From Tenericutes bacterium MO-XQ (GTDB taxonomy: Bacteria > Bacillota_I > Bacilli_A > Acholeplasmatales > Acholeplasmataceae), in NCBI GenBank assembly GCA_002838185.1, contig CP017948.1, positions 1,302,001 through 1,366,000 on the forward strand: a DNA stretch of 64,000 nt, given 5' to 3'. Positions 29,217-38,103 of this stretch are shown here, piece after piece. The notes under the pieces were generated by a model. That model did no database searches. It was given only the letters and a program-made list of their open reading frames with translations, and was not told the origin of the DNA. Position 1 is the stretch's first letter, and every line of letters starts with the position of its first letter. The position numbers were made by a program, and so were the translations under genes.

Positions 29217-30102
29217 AAGGTGTAGATTCCTTTAGAGGAATTTCACCTTTTTGTTTTGTTATTAGTAAATCTCTGTATTTGATAGGTGGTAATCTATCCA
29301 ATTTTCTTTGTGGTTTATAGTTGTTGTAATAGTCCAGAAAATGATCTATCTTCACTAATGCTTGTTCGATTGTTTCACAATCACTCAGATCTACATGATC
29401 TTTGTACGTTCCAAAGAAAGATTCTATTGGAGCGTTGTCCCAACAATTCCCGCGACGTGACATGGATTGTGTTATTTTGTACCTACTAAGAAAGTCTCCA
29501 AAGTCATTTGATGCATAATGACTTCCTTGATCTGAATGAATGATCATATCATTGTTCTCGTCAAATAATGGATGCTTTGTTAGGTTATCTAGCGTTTCCA
29601 TCACGAAATCCATTCTAAGCGATGTTGATGCTGCTCTTGCGACTATTTCCCCTGTTTGGCTATCCTTGATTGCTGACAGGAATCCTCGTCTGTTCTTTCT
29701 CCCAAAACTGAAATATGTTATGTCTGTTAAAAGAACTGCGAATGGTCTTCCTGGTTTGAAATTACGCATCACATGGTCTTCATGTATATGATGACCTTTT
29801 ATACTTTTAGCCATTCTTTTATATGGATTGGCCTTTCTAATCGGACAAATAATCTCGTATTTTCTCATGACTCGTTGTATTCTTTTACGATTCATGATGA
29901 TTCCATATTCGTTTAAGAGAAAATCCTTGATTTCTCTTGATCCTTTCTTGTAACCTTTAAACTTGTATACTTCAATAATTAAATCTAGTAAGGCTTGATC
30001 CTCTTCCTCACGGATTTCTCTTCGTTTAATTGCTTTAGGACTGAAATAATTGTAATATCCACTTCTAGATACCTCAGCTTCATCACATAAGAATGTAACC
30101 AT
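29215..30102 (-). CDS. IS3-family transposase OrfB (integrase core)
   Basis: A 295-residue rve integrase-core protein. The catalytic DDE triad is visible: LLTDITYFSF, IHSDQGSHYAS and APIESFFGTYKDH. An HTH_21-like segment lies at the N-terminus (GYYNYFSPKAIKRRE). The frame is open further upstream of the ATG, so the natural product is probably an OrfAB fusion made by -1 slippage at GTTTTTT (plus-strand 30158-30164, AAAAAAC in the mRNA). The ISL3 element was inserted exactly at its stop codon, leaving the coding part whole. Confidence 0.92.
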   Translation of the reverse strand: MVTFLCDEAEVSRSGYYNYFSPKAIKRREIREEEDQALLDLIIEVYKFKGYKKGSREIKDFLLNEYGIIMNRKRIQRVMRKYEIICPIRKANPYKRMAKSIKGHHIHEDHVMRNFKPGRPFAVLLTDITYFSFGRKNRRGFLSAIKDSQTGEIVARAASTSLRMDFVMETLDNLTKHPLFDENNDMIIHSDQGSHYASNDFGDFLSRYKITQSMSRRGNCWDNAPIESFFGTYKDHVDLSDCETIEQALVKIDHFLDYYNNYKPQRKLDRLPPIKYRDLLITKQKGEIPLKESTP

Positions 30103-30149
30103 TCTTGTGTAACCATTCTCATCGATGATTTCTTTGATTAATTCATAGA

Positions 30150-30587
30150 TTATTTGTGTTTTTTCTTGCTTTTGGGTGTATACACGCCCCTTTCTATCAT
30201 GTCTAACTTTTTTTGGAAATCTAGTTGTACCTCCAAAAACTTAATCCTAGCTTCTTTTCGTTCTAGTTGCTCTTCTAGGCTTAATTCTCTTTCCAATGGT
30301 CTCCCTGATAATCCTTTTCGCGTGTCTTGTAGTCCCATTATTCCAGATTTTTTATATGCTATTTTCCATCTATCTAACGCTTTTTGTGCTCTTGTTCGAC
30401 CAATAATTGTTAGATCAAATCCTGCCATCTCAAATATTTCAGTGCTCAGAAATCCTTCTTCTGATTTTGCTATTGCGAACTGTTTGAGTTCATCGCTGTA
30501 TGTTATTCCTTTTGATCCAACTCGTTATACATACTTGTTTTGTTTTAATATCTCTATTTCTTGCTCTGTGAATAGTTTTTTACTCAT
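30150..30587 (-). pseudogene. IS3 OrfA with an internal stop codon
   Basis: From the ATG at 30587 (preceded by GAGGTGA) the frame reads MSKKLFTEQEIEILKQNKYV, then meets TAA at 30525-30527, and continues in the same frame RVGSKGITYSDELKQ to the HTH and coiled-coil region (SLEEQLERKEARIKFLEVQL). The expected residue at the stop is probably Lys (AAA to TAA). A 92-residue fragment can still start at 30428. This copy should therefore be unable to make full OrfA or OrfAB. Confidence 0.82.
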
Positions 30588-30701
30588 TGTTCATCACCTC
30601 TCTTTATTAGTATACAAAAAAAGAACCTAAAAATAGCTTCCTTTTTTCAAAGTGTCTATTTTATAGGTTCCATTTTACAATTTAACTCCTTTTTTCTTAT
30701 G

Positions 30702-31217
30702 TTAATTTAGATGATATTGCTTATAAATACTCATGATAAAATCACTTTTACCTTCTATATATTGATCAATATAATTTGGATATGCTTTTGCAAGTGCTTC
30801 TTTTAAATCACCATAAATATTAACATCAATTGGATGAGTTCTTAAATGATCCCTAAGAGTGATATGTCTTTTAAAATGCAAGTTATCTTTTTGACAGACA
30901 TATAAGTGATGCTTCATTAAGTGGGATTTATTAAGATATTTAAAAGCTTCTCTACCTTCTAGTCCTTGATTACCTTCATATATATATCCAATGGTCCCTA
31001 ATATTAATTTAACCTCATTAAAATCATCTAATGAATGAATTACAATATCAATATCTATGATTGGTTTTGATTTTAATCCAGGCACTGAGGTACTACCAAC
31101 ATGTTCAATTGAGATGATTAAATCTTTTAATATGGGTTCAATCTCTGATTTTATTTTTTGAAATGCTTCTACCCATAATGGATTGTAGTTTTCAACAATA
31201 ACTTTTTTTGTTTTCAT
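30702..31217 (-). CDS. GrpB family (UPF0157) protein, nucleotidyltransferase fold
   Basis: About 171 residues. The family core is EHVGSTSVPGLKSKPIIDIDI, which contains the nucleotidyltransferase GS motif and the paired acidic residues. The later H-x-R-H stretch (FKRHITLRDHLRTHP) is also typical. Some members were linked to CoaE-like or tRNA-related activities, but the role of stand-alone GrpB proteins is unknown. GAGGT precedes the ATG at 31217; the frame is open to 31229. It is divergent from the acetyltransferase at 31283. Confidence 0.85.
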   Translation of the reverse strand: MKTKKVIVENYNPLWVEAFQKIKSEIEPILKDLIISIEHVGSTSVPGLKSKPIIDIDIVIHSLDDFNEVKLILGTIGYIYEGNQGLEGREAFKYLNKSHLMKHHLYVCQKDNLHFKRHITLRDHLRTHPIDVNIYGDLKEALAKAYPNYIDQYIEGKSDFIMSIYKQYHLN

Positions 31218-31282
31218 ATTTAACCTCATTTTTAATCTATAATTATGTTATATTATTACTATAAATGTAAGGGAGTTTTACA

Positions 31283-31828
31283 ATGAAAATTGTTTTAATG
31301 CAAACACTTAATAAAAAACAACTTAATGCTGCTGCACGTATGCTTTCAGATAGTTTGCCAAATGGTTGGCCAACACTTAAAGATGCTTTAGATGAAATCA
31401 ATCAATTGTTAAAATCAGAAAATAATTATATGATCGCTGCAATCAATAAAGACATCGTCTTAAGTTGGGCTGGTATTCTAGAACCCATTTATAATGGGAA
31501 TGTTGTTGAACTACATCCTCTTGTCGTAAAATCTGATTTTAGAGGTCAAGGCATAGGTAAAGCCTTGGTTTTAAATCTCGAAAATGAAGCTAGAAACCGA
31601 GGATGTTTGACCATCTATCTTGGATCTGATGATGAATCTGCATTAGGAGAAACATCGCTTGCAAATGCCGATTTATATGATGATTTACCAACTCATATCA
31701 AAAACTTTAAACCTGGTACACATCCATCAGGATTTTATCTTAACATGGGTTATAAAATCATCGGTGTTATGCCTGATGCGAATGGTATTGGTAAACCAGA
31801 TATTATCTTTGGTAAACGTCTTAAGTAG
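31283..31828 (+). CDS. GNAT-family N-acetyltransferase
   Basis: A 181-residue acetyl-CoA dependent acetyltransferase. The acetyl-CoA loop is VVKSDFRGQGIGKALVLNLE (motif A, R/Q-x-x-G-x-G/A). The C-terminal GFYLNMGYKIIGVMPDANG is typical of aminoglycoside 6'-acetyltransferase-like GNATs. The substrate is unknown. A ribosome binding site AGGGAG precedes the ATG. Its 3' end overlaps the opposing permease gene by 8 bp. Confidence 0.85.
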   Translation: MKIVLMQTLNKKQLNAAARMLSDSLPNGWPTLKDALDEINQLLKSENNYMIAAINKDIVLSWAGILEPIYNGNVVELHPLVVKSDFRGQGIGKALVLNLENEARNRGCLTIYLGSDDESALGETSLANADLYDDLPTHIKNFKPGTHPSGFYLNMGYKIIGVMPDANGIGKPDIIFGKRLK

Positions 31829-33125
31829 ACTTTTCTTCTTTCAATTTAAAAAATATATTTTGAATAATAAATAAGATAATAATGATTATTGCTGCAACAA
31901 TCACTACAAGTAAATCTGTAGTGATTTTTATATATAAGAATCCCATAAGAATGATAAAATCTAAAATAAAAGCTGTCCAAACAATCCATCTGTTGACTTT
32001 TATCTCATCTTTCATTTTATGAGCTAATCCATAATGAATCATCATGTCCATGATCAAATATAGAAATACTCCTAAAGATGCAATTCTAGTCAAATCAAAT
32101 AATATCGTTAATATGATCGCAAGCCCTACTGTATAAAAGATCGTTTGTTGCTGTGTTCTAATGTTTTTTGATACCTTTTTATGAGGGATCATATGCATAT
32201 TTGCTAACATAGCTATGAGCCTTGAAACAGCAAACACGCTAGCGATAATTCCGGTAATCGTTGCTACAATAGCAAGTATTACTGTAAACCATAGCCCTAA
32301 TCCAGAAAAAACTGGTCTTGCAGCTTCTGCTAGAGCATAATCTTTTGCATTAATAATTTCTGAAACTGAAAGATTTGTAGTTACAGCAAAAGTTACAACA
32401 ATATAAACGACTAAACTAATGATGATAGAAAAAATAATAGCTCTACCCACATTAACTTTGGGTTTAGTAATTTCATCACCATTATTAGTGATTGTTGTAA
32501 ACCCTTTGAATGCAATAACTGCAAGCGCGGTTGCTGCTACATAATGCGCGAAATTTAGAGACTCTAAACTATTTGATGTCTCAGGTAAAGATATTGCAAA
32601 TTTCGCAGCAAAAAGCCCTCCAGCTGCGAATATAACTAAACCTAATGTTTTGATTACAGACATAATAGATGTAAATGTTTGTATAAATGAATTACTTAAT
32701 AAATTAATTATAAGCGCAAAAATTAATAATCCAACACCTAACACTGAGATGATCCATTGATCTGCTGTTCCATTAAATATTTGCATCGTATAAGATCCAA
32801 ATGTTTTTGCAACCAGACTTTGATTGATCACCATCGATAATATCATCATTAAAGCACCTGTACTGGATAATACACCTTTACCGTATGCTTTAACTAAATA
32901 CATACCAATGCCCCCAGCACTTGGATAATTGTGACTAAACTTAATATATGAGTAGGCACTAAACCCTGTAACAACAGCACCTACTAAAAAAATAACAAAT
33001 ATCCACTGGTTAGATAATTCTGCTATTTGTCCAAGCAGTGCAAAAATACCTGCACTAATCATAACACCTGTTCCTAATCCGATAGCACCGATTAAAGTGA
33101 TACTATTTTTCTTAGGTTCATTCAT
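31821..33125 (-). CDS. APC-family amino acid permease
   Basis: A 434-residue transporter with about twelve membrane helices. The first helix has the substrate-binding GLGTGVMISAGIFALLG, the unwound Gly-rich pattern of the APC superfamily, and the second has NYPSAGGIGMYLVKAYG. It imports amino acids or related compounds by proton or exchange coupling; specificity is not visible. Uptake suits a mollicute with few biosynthetic pathways. The gene stands 18 bp upstream of nothing on its strand except the DUF2200 gene, with which it may form an operon. Confidence 0.88.
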   Translation of the reverse strand: MNEPKKNSITLIGAIGLGTGVMISAGIFALLGQIAELSNQWIFVIFLVGAVVTGFSAYSYIKFSHNYPSAGGIGMYLVKAYGKGVLSSTGALMMILSMVINQSLVAKTFGSYTMQIFNGTADQWIISVLGVGLLIFALIINLLSNSFIQTFTSIMSVIKTLGLVIFAAGGLFAAKFAISLPETSNSLESLNFAHYVAATALAVIAFKGFTTITNNGDEITKPKVNVGRAIIFSIIISLVVYIVVTFAVTTNLSVSEIINAKDYALAEAARPVFSGLGLWFTVILAIVATITGIIASVFAVSRLIAMLANMHMIPHKKVSKNIRTQQQTIFYTVGLAIILTILFDLTRIASLGVFLYLIMDMMIHYGLAHKMKDEIKVNRWIVWTAFILDFIILMGFLYIKITTDLLVVIVAAIIIIILFIIQNIFFKLKEEKST

Positions 33126-33143
33126 CTTATCACTCCCTATGTT

Positions 33144-33500
33144 TTAAGATTCTTGAGTTCTTAGTATTTTCTCCATGGATCTTCCTTTAGCTAGTTCATC
33201 AATAAGTTTGTCTAAGTATCTTATTTTTTTCATGAGTGGATCTTCTATATCTTCAATTGTCACACCGCATATTTTGCCTTTGATTAATTGTGCATTTGGA
33301 TTTATTTTTGGTGCTTGATTAAAAAAAGACTCAACAGATATATGCTGATCGATAAGTTCTTTTATTTGTGCATCTGTATATCCTGTTAACCAACTGATAA
33401 CCTGATTGACTTCTTCTTTTGTACGCTGCTTTTTTTTAGCTTTTGCTACATAAAGCGGATAAAGTTTAGAAAATGACATTTGATATAGTTTATGACTCAT
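33144..33500 (-). CDS. DUF2200 family protein
   Basis: A 118-residue small cytosolic protein. MSFSKLYPLYVAKAKKKQRTKEEV at the N-terminus (given in two halves by the family), ITWLTGY-like VISWLTGYTDAQI, and NPNAQLIKGKICGV are the DUF2200 pattern. Function unknown; some relatives are called YdhG- or regulator-like without proof. It lies 18 bp upstream of the permease gene, so joint transcription is likely. Confidence 0.85.
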   Translation of the reverse strand: MSHKLYQMSFSKLYPLYVAKAKKKQRTKEEVNQVISWLTGYTDAQIKELIDQHISVESFFNQAPKINPNAQLIKGKICGVTIEDIEDPLMKKIRYLDKLIDELAKGRSMEKILRTQES

Positions 33501-33586
33501 GACAAACCTCCAAAAAAATGATTCATGATGACTTACACTTTTATTATAACACTTGCTATAAAGTATATGAAATCTATGTTATTGGC

Positions 33587-34336
33587 TTAAGTTTGTTTTT
33601 TAGTGGTTAACTCTACCCACGCTAAAAAATAGTTAGAGTTTATCGCAACACTACTTGAGTTTGTATGTGAAATTGATGTTTTATAAAAACTAACAATGCC
33701 TTCTTCTAATAGTCTTTTTGTCAGTAATGACACAAGTTTTGTGCCGATACCTTGATGTCTATAATTTGGATCTACATTAATTCCAATTTGATAAAGATTA
33801 TCTGAATCTTTGCTGACACCAGCCATACCGATAATTTGACCATTTTCATATAATGCAACACCTAAAGCATCAGGTGCTTCTGGATTAAAACAAAAAGCTT
33901 CATCAAATCTTTTGTCTCCTTTAAATTGCATAATATCTTTTTCATCAAACCATTTGATAGATTGGTTATTATATGTTTTTATTTTTTCAGGGTCTGGTAA
34001 ATAATGAAGTAATACCTGATTAATTTCATGTCCTAAGGTATTAAGTTTTTGATCTATTTTTCTTAACATATAAAAATCAAATATCCAATTGGCTTGTTTT
34101 TTCATGATTTCATCTTGAACCCAATCAAAAAGATTAGGATCACATGATGTTACAGAAATCCCAAAAATAGAAAGCATATTAAAAATCTTAGAATCATGTA
34201 AGTCAATTCTTTCTTTTTTTGAACATATTCTTTTTGACAAGATATTTTTTTGTTCATAAAAAATGTTTTTATCAACATGATACTCTAATGCTAATTGCGA
34301 TAATGCAATATCTAATACTTCTTTTTTTGTAAGCAT
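33587..34336 (-). CDS. GNAT-family N-acetyltransferase with extra N-terminal domain
   Basis: About 249 residues. The C-terminal half is a GNAT domain: GVALYENGQIIGMAGVS (strands 2-3), INVDPNYRHQGIGTKLVSLL (acetyl-CoA loop) and SHTNSSSVAINSNYF. The N-terminal ~110 residues (LTKKEVLDIALSQLALEY) belong to an uncharacterised domain often found in such fusions. The open frame begins at 34390, but AGGGAG lies before the ATG at 34336. It lies 24 bp downstream of the C39-peptidase lipoprotein gene. Substrate unknown. Confidence 0.82.
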   Translation of the reverse strand: MLTKKEVLDIALSQLALEYHVDKNIFYEQKNILSKRICSKKERIDLHDSKIFNMLSIFGISVTSCDPNLFDWVQDEIMKKQANWIFDFYMLRKIDQKLNTLGHEINQVLLHYLPDPEKIKTYNNQSIKWFDEKDIMQFKGDKRFDEAFCFNPEAPDALGVALYENGQIIGMAGVSKDSDNLYQIGINVDPNYRHQGIGTKLVSLLTKRLLEEGIVSFYKTSISHTNSSSVAINSNYFLAWVELTTKKQT

Positions 34337-34359
34337 AAAAACTCCCTTAAATACTCTTA

Positions 34360-35715
34360 TTATTCTACGATATAAACGATACCCTTCCATGTGTTCATGA
34401 ATGTTTCTAAAGGAAACTCATAATAGACAAATAAAGGATTCCCTTGATCATCATTTCCAAATCTTTCATTGATGTTAGGATCGTTGACGATTACAAAGAT
34501 ATCACCATTATCGGTGATTCTATATCCTCTAACAACGATTAAATGTCCACCTGTTTGATATAATCCCATATCACCACTTACACTCGCAGCAACCGGACCA
34601 ACTTCAACTAAGTGTTTCATGAGTTCTTCAAATGAATACATCATTCCAACATAGGCTTTTTCGTTAAAACTTGATATTCCAACTGTGTTAAATACCCAAT
34701 TACCGTAAATGTTTGCTCCATAATCTCTAAAAAGCCCAGCAGTATAGCGATGTGGAAGTTCATCTTCTTGATATAAATCATGTCCTTTATATAAAAGGAG
34801 CATTGCCGCTGATGTTGGACTGCAAATACTACTTCCAATGTCAGGAACTCTTTGTTGATTTAACATAGGAACATCATAATCAAAAAAACGAGGAAGATCA
34901 TCAACATTAGGTTTATATTGATGCTCAAGTATCGTTAATGCAAAAGATACAAGGTCTAATTTAGGACTAAGTGTAATGATATCATTTCTTTTTAAAATGA
35001 CTTTATATTGGAATTTTTGAGCTTGTTTATCATTTAAGATGACAATCTCATCTATAGAGGTTTTTGCGATATGATCACTCGAGTTTAAACTGAAGTTATT
35101 TTTCCCAAATCCCCAAGCTCTATAGGATAAATATTTACTCCACTGTCCATCAACCATAACTCTTACCTGTAATTCTACAGTTGCTTGAGTAGATGAAATT
35201 GCTGACCATGATCCTACCATTTTTGTAAATGATGTTGATTCAACTTGATCTGATTCGTAGTAACCTTCTAATTGTCCTTCAACAAGTTCTAATTTTTCAT
35301 TAGCTAGTCTTACTTGATTAAATCTTGATGAATCTAAGTCTTTAGCATATTTAACATATTGATGAGCCTTTATCCATGAACTTATGATTTCTTTTTTCAT
35401 AACTTTAACCTCGAATGTGATTGTTTTTGAATACTTTTCTGTATGAACAGTAGCTTCTAATTGAACGACGGTATCTTCGTCAGCTTGTATCACATGCCCA
35501 TTTTCATCAATAAAACTTAAATTTAAAGACGTCCAAGTGATGTTATAAACTTGATCATTAAAAGTTATTGTAGTTGGTAAATCAATATCTTCATTTACCT
35601 CAAGTGGTATATGTATTTGATCTTGCATCGCATATAGCAACTCATCTTCACTTGATACAGAGGTGCAGCTCGTTAGCATCATTAACGCAATGATTAAAAT
35701 AATTAATTTTCTCAT
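34360..35715 (-). CDS. Lipoprotein with Ig-like and C39-type cysteine peptidase domains
   Basis: About 451 residues. The N-terminus MRKLIILIIALMMLTSCTS is a lipoprotein signal peptide with a lipobox ending at Cys. Residues ~30-110 resemble an atrophied bacterial Ig domain (YNITWTS, HVIQADEDTVVQLEATV). The C-terminal part is a C39-like peptidase: catalytic Cys in SSICSPTSAAM, His in GGHLIVVRGY and Asp/Asn in VNDPN. It probably acts outside the cell, tethered to the membrane; the substrate is unknown. The frame opens at 35727 but the ATG at 35715 gives the proper signal peptide. Confidence 0.85.
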   Translation of the reverse strand: MRKLIILIIALMMLTSCTSVSSEDELLYAMQDQIHIPLEVNEDIDLPTTITFNDQVYNITWTSLNLSFIDENGHVIQADEDTVVQLEATVHTEKYSKTITFEVKVMKKEIISSWIKAHQYVKYAKDLDSSRFNQVRLANEKLELVEGQLEGYYESDQVESTSFTKMVGSWSAISSTQATVELQVRVMVDGQWSKYLSYRAWGFGKNNFSLNSSDHIAKTSIDEIVILNDKQAQKFQYKVILKRNDIITLSPKLDLVSFALTILEHQYKPNVDDLPRFFDYDVPMLNQQRVPDIGSSICSPTSAAMLLLYKGHDLYQEDELPHRYTAGLFRDYGANIYGNWVFNTVGISSFNEKAYVGMMYSFEELMKHLVEVGPVAASVSGDMGLYQTGGHLIVVRGYRITDNGDIFVIVNDPNINERFGNDDQGNPLFVYYEFPLETFMNTWKGIVYIVE

Positions 35716-35817
35716 AAATAGCTCCAAACGGAAATTTTTACGTACTTAGCCTTTGATTGAATTATACTAAATAATGACCTTAAGGTAAAGAATCTTTGAG
35801 TTTCTTTCAGAAAATGA

Positions 35818-35848
35818 AAAAAAATGAGGATAATCCTCATTTTTTATA
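35818..35848 (-). terminator. Terminator downstream of the gene at 35883
   Basis: Stem AAAATGAGGA / TCCTCATTTT with a TAA loop and A/T runs on both sides; on the minus strand the T run is eight long. Confidence 0.85.
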
Positions 35849-35882
35849 TCTTATTTTCAACGTGATACATTTTATATTATAA

Positions 35883-36716
35883 TCATTCATTTGGTAGATT
35901 CCAATTATTTAATATTTTAAATGCTTGCAACTCACTTTGATACACTTGAAGATCTGTTAATTCCATGATGCTATGATATAAATTATAACTACCATCAGAT
36001 TGAAAAATGATCACTGCATGAAAATATTGTATGAGCGAATCAGGGCTAACACCTTCACCAAGCATATCTCTACCAATACCATAAACATAATACATTGTAC
36101 GACCATAATCATCTGTCAAAAAGTACTCTGAATATCGATATAAGTCATCATCGCCTAGATAATTTGATTTTTGTGCTAATGATTTTAATAATATTTCGAA
36201 TGTATCTTTTGAAATTTTAGATTTAGGTTTTTCTTTTAAAGAAGTGATTTCAAAATGTATCATTTTTGAATCATCAAGTGGTAAATTCCAATCGTTTTGT
36301 GTCTTAAGTTGATTAATTTCATCCGTAGTAAATATAGTTTGTGTCGTAGCTTTATCATAATCATAAGCTGCTGATATAAAATTGTAATTAGGATAAAAAT
36401 AAACATAGATATCATCAGATTTTTGAGCAATTAAATAACTATATGAACTGACATGATTACTTTCGTAATAAGCATATAATATTCTTCCATAATTATCTTC
36501 TTCAATAACAATTATTTCAGGATCGTCTAGTATTTCACCTTCTAAAAAATATCCCCGATTGCCAAGAAGACTGTAGATTGCTTCAGTATACAAATCTTTA
36601 TATTCTTTTTCATAGCCATCATAGTCCTCAAATAAGTAGATGAAGAATAGAACAATCACAAAAATAGTCATAACAATTGATATCATAATGCCTGCTATAA
36701 CAAATTTTTTCATCAT
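35883..36716 (-). CDS. Membrane-anchored extracellular protein with internal duplication
   Basis: A 277-residue protein with one N-terminal membrane anchor (residues ~5-28) and an acidic extracellular part. Two copies of a ~90-residue unit can be aligned by eye: each starts with a DxYGRxxYxxY pattern (DNYGRILYAYY, DDYGRTMYYVY), continues with a beta stretch (DDIYVYFYPNYNF, SDGSYNLYHSIM) and ends in WNLP (NDWNLP, NNWNLP). No family is recognised. It could be a surface or envelope protein. It is transcribed alone with a terminator at 35818. Confidence 0.72.
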   Translation of the reverse strand: MMKKFVIAGIMISIVMTIFVIVLFFIYLFEDYDGYEKEYKDLYTEAIYSLLGNRGYFLEGEILDDPEIIVIEEDNYGRILYAYYESNHVSSYSYLIAQKSDDIYVYFYPNYNFISAAYDYDKATTQTIFTTDEINQLKTQNDWNLPLDDSKMIHFEITSLKEKPKSKISKDTFEILLKSLAQKSNYLGDDDLYRYSEYFLTDDYGRTMYYVYGIGRDMLGEGVSPDSLIQYFHAVIIFQSDGSYNLYHSIMELTDLQVYQSELQAFKILNNWNLPNE

Positions 36717-36812
36717 AATACCCCTCCATAAATTATCTGGTTTAACACCTATATTTCCATCCTTTATAGGTTAAGTTAAATTCTTTTATTACACTAATTT
36801 TATTTCCATTGT

Positions 36813-36849
36813 TATATGAAAAACTATACCAATGTTCCACCAATGGAAA
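36813..36849. promoter_or_regulatory. Inverted repeat in a 160-bp intergenic region
   Basis: TTTCCATTG (36813-36821) and CAATGGAAA (36841-36849) are perfect 9-bp inverted arms separated by 19 bp. An extra CAATGTTCC lies inside. There is no T run, so it looks more like an operator than a terminator. It lies about 100 bp upstream of the gene that starts at 36716. Confidence 0.45.
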
Positions 36850-36878
36850 TATTAATCTAATTGTAAACTATGATGGTT

Positions 36879-37697
36879 TTATATAATTAAACTAATAATT
36901 AAAGCAACTATAGTAGCAACCATCCCTAGTTGTAATACTTTCTTTAATCTTCTTTTTGCCAAATTCTCATCATATGGAACAATATCCCAATTTGTTTGAT
37001 CTGATTGTTTTCTTATGTTCTTTACATAAATAAAATATTCAACATAAATAAATCCAAATAAGAGAATTACAATTGCCACTATAAAAAGAAAAATAATCAA
37101 TCTATTTTCTTTAATGATTAATAGTGAAATAGCTAGTATCATTTGAACTAATAATATCAATAAATATCTAGGTATAAAATATGAAGATCTCTGCCATGAC
37201 TGATCAGCATAATAAGCGGTTTTAAAAAACTTTATTAATTTATCCTCTTGATATACATGTGACATTTCAATTTCATCTATTTTCTGTTTAATTTGTTTGA
37301 TCATTAATCCAATGTCTTTAATCGTGACCATTAATCTAAGTGGTTTTTTAGATTGACCATAGATCAGCATCCATCCACCTGTATATCTTATACTTTTTGA
37401 GTCTATTTTAGTGATGTCAGCATATTTTATTTCTTGTTTTATAACATCTTTGATTTTTAATGTAATCTTTTCTTCATCTAAAATAAATTCTGCTTTTGTG
37501 AAGCGATCATAGGTTTTATATAATAATAAATCATATATACCAAAAAACAACCCTACACCCACGAAAGTATATTCCCCTGTAGCAACACCTAAAATGATAC
37601 CTAAAATAACAAACAAAACACTTAGTGGAATACCAATAATTAACATCCACTTTTGAATTTTTCTTAAATGTCCTCGATATGTATATTTTTGTTCCAT
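36879..37697 (-). CDS. Membrane protein with PH-like domain, unknown function
   Basis: About 272 residues. Two membrane helices near residues 15-55 (LSVLFVILGIILGVATG and a second), then a PH-like soluble stretch (FILDEEKITLKIKDVIKQEIKYADITKI), two more helices around residues 175-220, and a final helix at the C-terminus. Bacterial PH-domain membrane proteins of this shape are common and uncharacterised. The open frame reaches 37775, but GGGGG lies 7 nt before the ATG at 37697. The neighbouring unit-1 protein at 38104 has a similar layout. Confidence 0.7.
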   Translation of the reverse strand: MEQKYTYRGHLRKIQKWMLIIGIPLSVLFVILGIILGVATGEYTFVGVGLFFGIYDLLLYKTYDRFTKAEFILDEEKITLKIKDVIKQEIKYADITKIDSKSIRYTGGWMLIYGQSKKPLRLMVTIKDIGLMIKQIKQKIDEIEMSHVYQEDKLIKFFKTAYYADQSWQRSSYFIPRYLLILLVQMILAISLLIIKENRLIIFLFIVAIVILLFGFIYVEYFIYVKNIRKQSDQTNWDIVPYDENLAKRRLKKVLQLGMVATIVALIISLII

Positions 37698-37830
37698 GTT
37701 AAATCCCCCAACCTTTATATTTAGTTTTCTTGAACTATTTCCTATATTATAACATTTGTTCATACAATCATCCATACCATAAAATCAAAATCATAATGCA
37801 AATCAATGATATTTTTTTATTCTATATTAA

Positions 37831-37970
37831 AAAAAGTCCAATACTTGTGTATTGGACCTATAAGACTATAATAGGTTGTATGACCTATTTTGATACATTT
37901 ACGCACCCCTGATAGGATTTTACGCACCCTAGATAAAATTTACGCACCCTTAGTCTGTTTTTACGCACCC
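37831..37970 (-). repeat. Repeat module A: terminator hairpin plus four ACGCACCC motifs
   Basis: Hairpin GTCCAATAC / GTATTGGAC (37836-37857) with a T run on the minus strand. Then the conserved core ACCTATTTTGATACATTT at 37883, leading into ACGCACCC at 37901, 37922, 37942 and 37963 (spacing 21, 20, 21). The module lies in the 3' flank of the gene at 38104 (minus strand). It is the leftmost and, with module F, the longest array. Confidence 0.85.
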
Positions 37971-38103
37971 CTAAATTACGGCTCAACTAAGAGGTTTTTT
38001 AATTCATGATTCCTGTCAATCAGTTTTGTCTACTTCTTCTCACTTTTATTTTTCTTGTCATTGTTGTTATTAATTGGTTGTTATCATAATTTAAATTATC
38101 ATC

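Larger units (their letters stand above)
27545..30689 (-). mobile_element. IS3-family element interrupted by an ISL3-type insertion
   Basis: The ends are imperfect inverted repeats. The left end begins GGGGTTAAATT and the right end, reverse-complemented, begins GGAGTTAAATT; the similarity resumes further in around ACACTTT. Inside are orfA and orfB on the minus strand, in the IS3/IS150 arrangement with an A-rich slippage site between them. The 27611-29208 segment is a separate ISL3-type element. No convincing 3-4 bp target duplication is visible at the outer ends, so exact ends are uncertain by a few bases. Confidence 0.75.

Noticed and set aside
30154..30630. A 158-residue plus-strand frame opposite IS3 orfA
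   Set aside because: It is antisense to a clear transposase gene, has no ribosome binding site and no recognisable protein.
34641..34838. A 65-residue minus-strand frame inside the C39-peptidase gene
   Set aside because: It lies in another frame of a gene with full catalytic motifs and has no start signal of its own.
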